From assembly GCF_900106645.1 (NCBI RefSeq), contig NZ_FNMV01000014.1, positions 57,024 to 121,023 on the forward strand: a stretch of 64,000 nt of DNA, given 5' to 3'. Below the pieces are notes generated by a model. That model was not told the origin of the DNA, searched no databases, and was given only the letters and a program-made list of their open reading frames with translations. The translations under genes and the position numbers were made by a program. This DNA is from Flavobacterium degerlachei (GTDB lineage Bacteria; Bacteroidota; Bacteroidia; Flavobacteriales; Flavobacteriaceae). This document shows positions 14,834 through 22,565 of the stretch, piece after piece. How positions within the stretch are numbered: position 1 is the first letter of the stretch; the number at the start of each line of letters is the position of its first letter.

Positions 14834-17365
14834 TTAATTGCCAGAGCGCGTTCTTTCTTCGTTTTGAATTGTACCCATTAATTCCATGGAAAAATTATCT
14901 CGGGCTTGAATATAGGCTACTTTTGGAATTACCGTGGCTCCCAGTTTTCTTTTCTCGAAAGTGGCAGATACCCCAAAATCAATTTTATTCAAGTTTAAAC
15001 ATCTAGCCCGTTTGATTGCCTGAAAAAGGAGTTGTCGGTAGAGTTGGAATTCTTTTGCATAAGAATAATCCATTCCTATCAGAGATGGAACATAGGTATG
15101 TGCTGTGTTTTTATAGCAAAATAGAATTCCGACCAATGGGTTTGTGATTTCTTCTTTTTCTTGATTTTTGAGATATAACAATATAAATTCCCATTGCGGC
15201 CTACTCTCCATTTTTTGGAATACTTCTATTGGGTAGGTAAATGTATTTATGGCGTGATTGTTGTTTTTTACATTCTGATACAATTTATACCCATGTTCTG
15301 ATTCCTCTTTTGTCAGTTTGTCTTTGATTATAATATCAAAAGCTTGTTCAAAAGGAAGGATCTCTTTTTGAAAGTGTTTTCTAGAACGAGGAGAAAGCGA
15401 AGCAGAAAATTCTTCGATACTATCCCATTTCGTGTTTTGTATGATGCAGGTTTCAGGCATGTTTATTTTCAAGAAACCTTGATTGTGGAATATATTATTC
15501 AATTGTTCGTCTTCCTCGAAATCTCTTAGCACGAGCATATCGGCTTTTAAATGATGGTAAAGGGTCTCCACTTGTTCCAGTAAAAGCATTATGGCTTGTT
15601 CTGCCAGCGGATGTGTTTTGTTGATGTAACAATGATTCCCTTCGGTAAATAGGGAACCCATTCCCAAGACTTTTGATGTGAGGTATAATGGATTTTGTTT
15701 TCTTTTTTCTTCCAGTTGTAATGAGATCGATTCAGATGCCAACATATCGTCTTTCCAGAGTCCGAAAGTAAAGAAAGTAGCAACTAACGGAGTTCCTTTT
15801 TTATCGGTTATTACATAATAATGAAAGTCCCAATTGTTTTCAGGATTATCAGAATTCTTAAACGCATTTTCCATAAATTGCAAGCCTTCCCAGTCGAAAG
15901 TGCTTTGTTTTCCTAAAAGTTCGTTCCAGTTTTGCTTGTTTATTTTATCTATGGTTGTTTCATACTGTAATGCCAAGATCGTTTTTAGTTCGACATTTTC
16001 TTCCGAAAAAGTTATTGTTTGCCTAAGGTCGTCAGGAACCCACTTTTTCATTTCATCGGAAGGAAAATTTTTCTTCTTGTGGGTTTCTATTTGCGGAATT
16101 GTCTCGACTATACCAAAAGCTTTTCTTACTTTGTTTATACTGTTACCCGATTCTTCCAAGGCTTTTGGGAAGTGGTATTCCATTGCTTCGACTAAGCCTT
16201 TTATTTCTTGTTTTTGATTGTGTCGGGAAAGGGTGATTCGAATACCCGTGTTTTTGATTGGGACTGCCGGATAAATAGCGGGATTTACATAGAAGCCTTC
16301 GTTAAAGAGTCGTTGTACCATTTTATAGGCGGTTAAAGGCATGGCGGTGCCTAAGAAAAATACTGGTGAGTTATTCAGATCAATCATTGGAAGGGCAGTT
16401 TTTTCCAATAATGATTTGAAATATTCTATTTTTTCTGATAAATCGTATTGTAAGCTCGTGATTTCAGGCGAAAGGTGGATGTCCGCCGATGCAATTGCAG
16501 CTGCCACAGAAGCCGGTTCCAGTTGCGCTGAAAAAGTAAGTGGTCCACCAAAGTTTTTTATTTTCTCGCGCAGTCGGTTATCGGTGCATAGTAAAGTCGC
16601 TCCACTGGCACCGAATGTTTTACTCAAAGTACCGAACAGTAAAACATTGTCGGGTAAATTTTTTAAAATGTCCAGCACATATCCAGTACCATTTTTCCCT
16701 CTCCAACTCATACCGTGGACATCATCAAAATAAAGATGTAACTGCGGGTATTTTTTGCAGAGTTCCATCAAATCTGATATGGGTGCGAAATCGCCAAACA
16801 TGGAATATACGCCGTCTGCCATATACCATATTTTATTGCATCGTGTGGTAAGGTACTTGATTTTATCTTCTAGCATGTCTAAATTGCTGTGTCGAATCAT
16901 TTCTACCGGGATGCCTCTTATCTTTAGTAATTGACAGGCATTTTGAACACTCCAATGCACTTGATGGTCTAGAATTACACCATCTTCATCCCTAACCACT
17001 GTTGGTATTACTGCGAGATGACCGAGTGTACTGTTTTTAGTTATTATTGGCGGAATACCATACATTTGTTCGATTTTACTTTCTAATTCATAGTATAGTG
17101 GATGTGAAATGTATGATTTTGAAAGAGGAAATTGCGTGCCATAATTTTGTATGGCTCCTATTGCCGCCTCTTTTAACCGGATGTCTTGTTCGAGTCCAAG
17201 ATATCCCGTTGTGCCAAAATGAAACATTTTTTGCCCATCTATTTGTAGTGTTCTTCCAGTTAGATTTCTACCCTCTGCATAAAGATGAAGCACTCCTTCT
17301 TTTTTTGCTCCTGAGATTACTTCATCGACTGTATCAATGAAATTGTTGTGTTTGATTTTTGCCAT
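14834..17365 (-). CDS. Alpha-oxoamine synthase / GNAT acyltransferase fusion
   Basis: 843 aa, two enzymes in one chain. Residues 40-395 are a PLP-dependent alpha-oxoamine synthase (KBL/BioF/SPT/CqsA family): GTTGYLGLEQ at 51, YFDDVHGMSWRG (212-223) and the PLP lysine in GTLSKTFGASG (Lys249). Residues about 430-840 form an acyltransferase of the GNAT type, ending with LNKIDFGVSATFEKRKLGA. Alpha-oxoamine synthases join an amino acid to an acyl thioester to make an alpha-aminoketone. A fused acyltransferase suggests N-acylation of the product, giving a lipid or signal molecule (inference). It is transcribed divergently from the DUF7793 and AraC genes, with operator-like repeats between. Confidence 0.85.
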   Translation of the reverse strand: MAKIKHNNFIDTVDEVISGAKKEGVLHLYAEGRNLTGRTLQIDGQKMFHFGTTGYLGLEQDIRLKEAAIGAIQNYGTQFPLSKSYISHPLYYELESKIEQMYGIPPIITKNSTLGHLAVIPTVVRDEDGVILDHQVHWSVQNACQLLKIRGIPVEMIRHSNLDMLEDKIKYLTTRCNKIWYMADGVYSMFGDFAPISDLMELCKKYPQLHLYFDDVHGMSWRGKNGTGYVLDILKNLPDNVLLFGTLSKTFGASGATLLCTDNRLREKIKNFGGPLTFSAQLEPASVAAAIASADIHLSPEITSLQYDLSEKIEYFKSLLEKTALPMIDLNNSPVFFLGTAMPLTAYKMVQRLFNEGFYVNPAIYPAVPIKNTGIRITLSRHNQKQEIKGLVEAMEYHFPKALEESGNSINKVRKAFGIVETIPQIETHKKKNFPSDEMKKWVPDDLRQTITFSEENVELKTILALQYETTIDKINKQNWNELLGKQSTFDWEGLQFMENAFKNSDNPENNWDFHYYVITDKKGTPLVATFFTFGLWKDDMLASESISLQLEEKRKQNPLYLTSKVLGMGSLFTEGNHCYINKTHPLAEQAIMLLLEQVETLYHHLKADMLVLRDFEEDEQLNNIFHNQGFLKINMPETCIIQNTKWDSIEEFSASLSPRSRKHFQKEILPFEQAFDIIIKDKLTKEESEHGYKLYQNVKNNNHAINTFTYPIEVFQKMESRPQWEFILLYLKNQEKEEITNPLVGILFCYKNTAHTYVPSLIGMDYSYAKEFQLYRQLLFQAIKRARCLNLNKIDFGVSATFEKRKLGATVIPKVAYIQARDNFSMELMGTIQNEERTRSGN

Positions 17366-17451
17366 TTGTATATTTATTAGTAGTTATCGAAAAAATAGAT
17401 TTCTAAAATTCACTATAAAAAATGAAATGGTTTTCATGTTATTCTTTATTA

Positions 17452-17528
17452 CTCCCAATATGACAACTCAAATTCCCGAATTGACAACAAAAACACCAAA
17501 AGGCAACAAATAATTCCAAATTAACAAC
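17452..17528. promoter_or_regulatory. Four direct operator-like repeats in the divergent promoter
   Basis: Four half-sites of the form (T/A)(G/A)(A/G)CAAC occur with their conserved C at 17464, 17485, 17504 and 17525, spaced 21, 19 and 21 bp, about two helical turns each. CC dinucleotides sit between them. The two clearest extended copies are CCCAATATGACAACT and TCCCGAATTGACAACA. Direct repeats at two-turn spacing next to a promoter are typical of AraC-family activators, and an AraC gene lies 0.5 kb downstream. Confidence 0.6.
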
Positions 17529-17530
17529 TG

Positions 17531-17557
17531 TTGTAATTATAAATGTTTATATTTTTG
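17531..17557 (+). promoter_or_regulatory. Bacteroidota-type promoter for the DUF7793-AraC unit
   Basis: TTG at 17531-17533 and TATTTTTG at 17550-17557 fit the Bacteroidota -33 (TTTG/TTG) and -7 (TAnnTTTG) boxes. The ATG follows at 17589. The last operator half-site ends just upstream of the -33 element, the position expected for an activator. Confidence 0.5.
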
Positions 17558-17588
17558 TTAAATTACTATCCTATTAAATTTATAGAAC

Positions 17589-17972
17589 ATGATTGCAGCC
17601 CATGATCTTTATGAGAATGACTATGCTCGATTTTGGATAATCGACGGTATTCTCTTTTTTAAATATAAGCCTAATACAACTATTGATATTAGAGTTGCTC
17701 AACGTGTTGTGACTGATCGAATTCATTTCCAAAACGAAAGGGCCTATCCCGTTTTGTGTGATATACGAGGTATTGTTACAACTGAGAAAGCCGGAAGAGA
17801 TTATTTGGCTCGATCTGGATCCATATTGACACAAGCCGTTGGTCTTATAGTACATGAAAAAGTATCCTTAACTATTAGCAATTTTTATTTACAGATTAGT
17901 AAGCCCTCTGTGCCGACACAAATTTTTACTAAGGAAGAAGATGCTTTGATTTATTTGAACGGTTTTATTTAG
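17589..17972 (+). CDS. DUF7793-like STAS/SpoIIAA-fold protein
   Basis: 127 aa, no signal peptide. It alternates strands and helices as in the SpoIIAA/STAS-like DUF7793 family, with RFWIIDGILFFKYKPNTTID and RAYPVLCDIRGIVTTEKAGR, and ends with a TKEEDALIYLNGF helix typical of the family. It lies 53 bp upstream of the PAS-AraC gene on the same strand. Such proteins often pair with sensors or regulators, so it may modulate the AraC protein or the divergent synthase (inference). Confidence 0.75.
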   Translation: MIAAHDLYENDYARFWIIDGILFFKYKPNTTIDIRVAQRVVTDRIHFQNERAYPVLCDIRGIVTTEKAGRDYLARSGSILTQAVGLIVHEKVSLTISNFYLQISKPSVPTQIFTKEEDALIYLNGFI

Positions 17973-18025
17973 GTTTGGGTATCTAGAAAAAAGAAGAACG
18001 AGCATAGAGAAAAGATAGAATTACT

Positions 18026-18946
18026 ATGGAAAGACCGCATAACCAAAAACGTATTGTTACGATGCATCAAATGCTATTTGAGATGGCACGCGGTAATTTT
18101 AATAGTCGTATTCCCTTAAGCTCTTATGATGACGAATTGGAAACTCTTGTTGTTTTAATTAATATGGTTGCTGAAGAAATGAAAGAGTCGATTTTTCATG
18201 TTGGCTACGTTAACACTCATAAGACAAATCAATTTATAGCCCAAACGACTTTTGTTTTGGATGTCTCTTTTTTTATCAAAAGTTTTACTCCGGAAGTTAC
18301 TTCCTTTTTAGGTTATTCAGAATCTGAGTTGATAGGCCAGTCTTTGGCTGGCATTTTAACTTCATCATCTATGGAAGAACTACAAAAAGTACTTGATGAA
18401 AGTGTTTCATTGCCAACAACTATTGCATTAGATTTTATGCCTAAAGAACATTTACCAGTTTCTGTTTCTTGTAGTGTAGGAAAATTAATCAATCGCTCGG
18501 AAATTATATTAAATCTTGTTACTCCTGTTCGTAAAGATTCTTATAATTCTATGGTTTACCAAAATGAAAACGACAGACAAATTAAAACCCGAAAAGCAGA
18601 TGCCCTATTGATACAGAAACTCTATGATTATATCTTAGCCCATCTTGAAGAACCGCTTCCATCACTAAAAGTGCTTTCAAGTAAATTTGGAACTAATGAA
18701 CATAAATTAAAAGATGGCTTTCGTCATTTTTTTAAAACCAGTATTTACCAGTTTTATAATGATGAACGATTGAAAAGAGCTTATTTTATGATTGAACATA
18801 CTGCGATACCTTTGAAAAATATATCAGTGATGAATGGTTTTAATAATTATCCCAATTTTTCTAAATCGTTTAAAAAGCGATTTGGTTTTTCGCCTTATGA
18901 ATTGAAACGCAATGAATCTGATTTTACTTTTCTACCGGAAAATTAA
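18026..18946 (+). CDS. PAS-domain AraC-family transcriptional regulator
   Basis: 306 aa. A HAMP-like or coiled helix (15-60, GNFNSRIPLSSYDDELETL) is followed by a PAS domain (about 68-170, FIKSFTPEVTSFLGYSESEL, IGQSLAGIL) and a C-terminal AraC double HTH (about 195-300). The HTH includes HLEEPLPSLKVLSSKFGTNE and FNNYPNFSKSFKKRFGFSPY. No membrane segment is seen, so the ligand would be cytoplasmic. It probably senses a small hydrophobic molecule and activates the divergent synthase and its own unit through the CAAC repeats at 17452-17528 (inference). Confidence 0.87.
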   Translation: MERPHNQKRIVTMHQMLFEMARGNFNSRIPLSSYDDELETLVVLINMVAEEMKESIFHVGYVNTHKTNQFIAQTTFVLDVSFFIKSFTPEVTSFLGYSESELIGQSLAGILTSSSMEELQKVLDESVSLPTTIALDFMPKEHLPVSVSCSVGKLINRSEIILNLVTPVRKDSYNSMVYQNENDRQIKTRKADALLIQKLYDYILAHLEEPLPSLKVLSSKFGTNEHKLKDGFRHFFKTSIYQFYNDERLKRAYFMIEHTAIPLKNISVMNGFNNYPNFSKSFKKRFGFSPYELKRNESDFTFLPEN

Positions 18947-18974
18947 ATTTTCTTGAAGAAAATCTTCACTTTTT

Positions 18975-19402
18975 TAACTCACTTAACTTTTATTATAAGT
19001 GGTGTTCAGTGAATTTTTTCTTTTGCCTTGATGCAAAAGAAACAAAAGATCAAGCCTGAAAATTAAAAACTTAAAAACTACCTCAAAACACTGTTCCGCA
19101 GCCCGAGCCGTTCGCCTTTCAGGCTCATCTCGCGGACTGCTGCCACATCGTTTTTTCGTTGTTTTTTTGACGTTTTTAATTTAAGGGCGGGGTGAAGAGT
19201 GGTGCGAAGTGAGTTTTGGAAATTGTATATTGAATTTTTAGAAAATAGTGTACTGCCATTATGAATAATGTGAATTGTCCCTCGACTGCGATCGGGAGAC
19301 GGAGAGTTTTTTTTTAGCTCACTGAAATTTTATTATCAAAGGTGTTCTCTGAATCTTCGATTTCCCTTGATGAAAAAAAGCAACAAAAAGACCAAGCCTG
19401 AC
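18975..19402. repeat. Two direct copies of a roughly 90-bp intergenic repeat, with a hairpin between
   Basis: Copy 1 (18975-19064) and copy 2 (19317-19402) share CTCAC, TTTTATTAT, GGTGTTC, TGAAT, CCTTGATG, AACAAAA and CAAGCCTGA in the same order. Between them a GC-richer stretch at 19098-19142 can pair GAGCC with GGCTC. The 652-bp gap 18947-19598 holds no credible gene. The repeats look like dispersed non-coding elements of Flavobacteriia. Confidence 0.6.
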
Positions 19403-19506
19403 TATTTTTAAATTAGAAAATATAAAGGCGACTAGAGGATGGTAATGTGAATCTTCGATTTCAAGAGTGGAATTCGCCTCTGCTACTACTTAATGCATAA
19501 ATCATA

Positions 19507-19543
19507 ATCCGTTTTGGCTACCTTTTGCTCCCAAAATGACAAG
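19507..19543 (+). promoter_or_regulatory. Operator-like site upstream of the MauE gene
   Basis: TCCCAAAATGACAAG (19529-19543) closely matches CCCAATATGACAACT (17455) and TCCCGAATTGACAACA (17474). About 22 bp upstream is CCGTTTTGGCTAC, resembling the CCAAAAGGCAAC half-site at 17.5 kb. It lies about 55-90 bp before the start codon at 19599. This suggests that the same AraC-type regulator controls this gene. Confidence 0.5.
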
Positions 19544-19598
19544 CGTTTTTATTTTGAAATTCAGAATTTTACTTTGTGGAACTTAAATCTATGAAGTT

Positions 19599-21131
19599 AT
19601 GAGACTGAATACTAAAATCCAAAATGTGCTTTTTGAGCTTATCTGTTCGCTCTATATTTTATTGTTTGTCTATGCTGCTATTAGCAAATTGCTGGATTTT
19701 GAAAACTTCCGGGTTCAGTTGGGTCAATCTCCACTGTTAAGTGCTTTTGCCGGTTGGATTTCTTGGGGAGTTCCGATAGTTGAACTGTTTATTTGCTTAC
19801 TTCTAATTTTTCCTAAATGGCGCATTTTCGGTCTTTTTTCAGCTTTAAGTTTGATGACTATGTTTACTGCTTATATTTTCATCCTATTGAATTACAGCTC
19901 TTTTGTTCCCTGTTCCTGTGGTGGTATTCTTGAGAAGCTGGGTTGGACCGAACATCTGATATTCAATCTGTTTTTTGTACTGCTTGCTGTTTTGGGACTA
20001 TTGTTAGGCACCCATCAAAACAACAGTTTTATGGGAAGAATGAAGCCGTCATTTTATTTTTTAACTATTCTTTTCAGCTTGCTATTCAGTGTAGGAGCTG
20101 TTGTTGTTTTATTTGTTTCCTCGGAAGAGATTATGCACCATGAAAACCCATTTATTAGACGCTATCCACATCATCCTATAGCATTAACCCATACGGCTGA
20201 TTTAAAATTCAATTCGTATTATTTTGCGGGCTATGCCAATGACAGAGTCTATCTCGGGAATTATACTGATCCTTTGCATGTCTTGTCCATGGATACCACT
20301 TTACAGCATCGACAAATATTAAAAATAGCGTTTGACCGCACAGATATCCCATTCCGGATGGCAAAAGTTTTAGTAAGAGCGCCCTATTTCTATTTGATGG
20401 ATGGTACTGTACCGACCATTTTTAGAGGGGATATTACAGACTGGAAGGTAAGGAAGGAGCTAAAGGGCTGTCCTAATTTTACTCTAGCGGAACCAATAGA
20501 TAGTATCACTATAGCATTTAGATCCAACAGTAGTAAAAATGGAGCGCATGTTCTTGGTTTTTTTAGCTCGGGAAGACCTTCGAAAATTCACTGTGCCCCA
20601 CAACTTTTGCAAAAACAAATCGATGGGATTTTTGATACCGATGGCATGCTCCAATACAGTAAGGAACTCAACAGGATTGTGTATGTCTATTTTTATCGCA
20701 ACCAGTTTATTGTAGCTGATAAAAATGCAACACTTGATTATAGGGGCAACACAATAGATACTGTTGCGCACGCTAAAATAAAAATAGCTTACCTAAAAGG
20801 GAAAACCGAACGAAAAATGGCGGCACCACCTCTCACAGTCAATGCTCATACAGCCATTTGCAATAATCTGCTTTTCGTGCATTCCAAAGTCCCTGGACGT
20901 TACGAAAATAATACACTCTGGAAGCAAGCTTCCATTATTGATGTATATGACCTGAAAAAAAATGCATATGTGATGAGCTTCCCTGTTTACAAAATTGATA
21001 ATAAAGAACTTCAATCTCTATTTGTTACTTCTACCCATTTGTATGCTTTAATAGGTACGCAACTTGTAATTTATGAATTGAATGCGATTCTTCAAAACGA
21101 AATAAAAAGTGTAGAAAGGGAAAAAACCTAA
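19599..21131 (+). CDS. MauE/DoxX-type membrane protein fused to a propeller-like domain
   Basis: 510 aa. Residues 1-175 contain about four to five membrane segments with the MauE/DoxX layout, including LYILLFVYAAISKLLDFENF near the start and the PCSCGG cysteine pair (about 107-112). A periplasmic C-terminal region (about 185-505) is rich in short beta strands, like the beta-propeller segment of related Bacteroidota proteins. MauE-type proteins are linked to disulfide formation or maturation of exported proteins. It is followed by a small exported Cys-containing DUF6520 protein, a plausible substrate (inference). The start ATG lies 56 bp after an operator-like site. Confidence 0.75.
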   Translation: MRLNTKIQNVLFELICSLYILLFVYAAISKLLDFENFRVQLGQSPLLSAFAGWISWGVPIVELFICLLLIFPKWRIFGLFSALSLMTMFTAYIFILLNYSSFVPCSCGGILEKLGWTEHLIFNLFFVLLAVLGLLLGTHQNNSFMGRMKPSFYFLTILFSLLFSVGAVVVLFVSSEEIMHHENPFIRRYPHHPIALTHTADLKFNSYYFAGYANDRVYLGNYTDPLHVLSMDTTLQHRQILKIAFDRTDIPFRMAKVLVRAPYFYLMDGTVPTIFRGDITDWKVRKELKGCPNFTLAEPIDSITIAFRSNSSKNGAHVLGFFSSGRPSKIHCAPQLLQKQIDGIFDTDGMLQYSKELNRIVYVYFYRNQFIVADKNATLDYRGNTIDTVAHAKIKIAYLKGKTERKMAAPPLTVNAHTAICNNLLFVHSKVPGRYENNTLWKQASIIDVYDLKKNAYVMSFPVYKIDNKELQSLFVTSTHLYALIGTQLVIYELNAILQNEIKSVEREKT

Positions 21132-21219
21132 TGCACTCAAAATATACCGGCCAGTGTCAGGAAAAAGATCGAACACCTGTAGAAAATAGTAGATCAAGTT
21201 TAATTTAATATTTAGAATT

Positions 21220-21489
21220 ATGAAAACAACATTTTTAAAAAAGATGATGCCCTTCGCAGTTGTAGTGATGGGAATTTCAGGAGCCTTTTTGACCACTTCC
21301 ATGCAAAGTGATTCGAATAGTGCTAGCCCTCGTACAGGATACATTAATGGTCCACAAGGTGCTTGTAGTGTACCCGTAAATTGTAGTGACATTCCTGGGC
21401 AAGTTTGCCGCGCCAATGGAGCCACAGGGCAACAAGCTTTTGGTAAAGACAGCCAAAACAATTGTGTAGAGCTTCTTTATCGTCCGTAA
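21220..21489 (+). CDS. DUF6520-family small exported protein
   Basis: 89 aa. A signal peptide (MKTTFLKKMMPFAVVVMGIS, then GAFLTTS) is followed by a mature part of about 60 residues with four Cys, in CSVPVNC, PGQVC and QNNC, which fits DUF6520. These short proteins commonly follow MauE/DoxX genes in Flavobacteriia. It starts 88 bp after the MauE gene and ends just before a strong terminator, so the two probably form one unit. The four Cys may form two disulfides introduced with the help of the MauE protein (inference). Function unknown. Confidence 0.75.
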   Translation: MKTTFLKKMMPFAVVVMGISGAFLTTSMQSDSNSASPRTGYINGPQGACSVPVNCSDIPGQVCRANGATGQQAFGKDSQNNCVELLYRP

Positions 21490-21514
21490 ATTTTTTTTTG
21501 GGACAAACAAAAGG

Positions 21515-21550
21515 CAATGCAGTTCCGCTAGGGGACTGCATTGTTTTTTT
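21515..21550 (+). terminator. Rho-independent terminator after DUF6520
   Basis: CAATGCAGTTCC, then CTAG, then GGGACTGCATTG, followed by a run of T. It ends the MauE-DUF6520 unit. Confidence 0.85.
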
Positions 21551-21770
21551 GTTTTAATGGATACATTAACCAGTTAGATGAAATTAGTTTTGGTATTAAA
21601 TTTTCGTTAGTTCGATTGTCTTTTGTTTCAGTACACAAAAAACATCCTTTCTTTGATTTAGTATGCACAATTTTTTCAATTCCTTATTTTTTTATGTTTC
21701 CATTTGTTATTCTTATTAAGCTGGGTGGCAACCACGCCAAAATTTTGAAGCATTAATAAATAGAAGATAC

Positions 21771-22214
21771 TTAATCTAACTCAATTTTAAATTCCATTTC
21801 CTGTGGGTTTAGACAGCCTTTGGCTGTACAGGCCGTAAAAATAATTTTAGCTGTTAGTAATTCTGGTTGTCTGTAGACAATAATTTCCTGTACAAAAATG
21901 ACTGCCGAGGCGTAAAAGCGAATTTTTGTCTTAGAAGTTTCATCATAAACTTCTTTTAAAACACCAATTTCTTGTGGTTTACCAATTAGACTTAGAAAGG
22001 TATTTTCTTCAAATTTTATGGCAGTAGGGAATATCCCATCTCGTGTTGATTCTTGAGGGTAAATCCACCAAGGATGAGATACGAAAGCGATAATATGGAT
22101 TTCATAGGTATTAAAACCTGTTTTTTTGGTCTTAATTTCCCATGTTATAGGCTTTGGAGTTTTTTTTGACTTTCCAAATATTGATTTTAATACTACTGAA
22201 ATTGATTTCTGCAT
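21771..22214 (-). CDS. DsbD N-terminal-domain-like protein
   Basis: 147 aa. ITWEIKTKKTGFNTYEIHII, then HPWWIYPQES, and the ending FTACTAKGCLNPQEMEFKIE match the immunoglobulin-like N-terminal domain of DsbD; the two Cys (TACTAKGC) correspond to its redox pair. Length suits a stand-alone domain. The N-terminus (MQKSISVVLKSIFGKSKKTP) is not a convincing signal peptide, which is odd for a domain that works in the periplasm, so the start may be wrong or export may be unusual. It follows the S9 peptidase on the same strand after a 351-bp gap. Confidence 0.72.
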   Translation of the reverse strand: MQKSISVVLKSIFGKSKKTPKPITWEIKTKKTGFNTYEIHIIAFVSHPWWIYPQESTRDGIFPTAIKFEENTFLSLIGKPQEIGVLKEVYDETSKTKIRFYASAVIFVQEIIVYRQPELLTAKIIFTACTAKGCLNPQEMEFKIELD

Positions 22215-22565
22215 TGGTTTTGTGTTGCAACTTATATCGATTGATTTTTGTTTGTATTAACATTTCTGTTAATGGATTGGTAAAGTTGAATCTAAGAGCC
22301 ACTCTCCCAGAAAAAAAGACAGTTTTATAATGCTTAAAAAAAAAGAACGGGCAAAACGATGAATGGTTACGAATGTCCGTGTATTAACTCAAAATAAGAA
22401 CTATGAGGAAATGGTTCGAGTTGCTTTTTTTTTTTACTTGGCTATCCTGTTACTTCGACCTGTGCACCTTCTCGCTGTTCAAAAATTAATCTTTTACTGA
22501 ATATTAATTTAATGCAGTTCCAAAGCGGAACTGCATTTTGTTTTTTGTTTTAATGTGATCCATTA
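22215..22565. other. Gap with a terminator but no credible gene
   Basis: 351 bp between the S9 peptidase and the DsbD-like gene. No frame over 30 codons looks real. It contains the hairpin terminator at 22511-22551. A long T tract lies near 22424-22435. It may hold the remains of a second small gene like DUF6520, because the terminator is nearly identical to the one at 21515. Confidence 0.5.
22511..22551 (+). terminator. Hairpin terminator near-identical to that at 21515
   Basis: AATGCAGTTCC, AAAGC loop, GGAACTGCATT (11-bp perfect stem), followed by TTGTTTTTTGTTTT on the plus strand. No plus-strand gene ends here now. The stem can also work on the minus strand after the S9 peptidase gene (stop at 22566). 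Confidence 0.75.

Noticed and set aside
16341..16733. 130-codon plus-strand frame within the oxoamine synthase gene
   Set aside because: Shadow of a real gene on the other strand; no domain resemblance.
21541..21756. 71-codon plus-strand frame after the DUF6520 terminator
   Set aside because: It starts inside the terminator T run, has no recognisable domain, and is composed of phenylalanine-rich AT translation.
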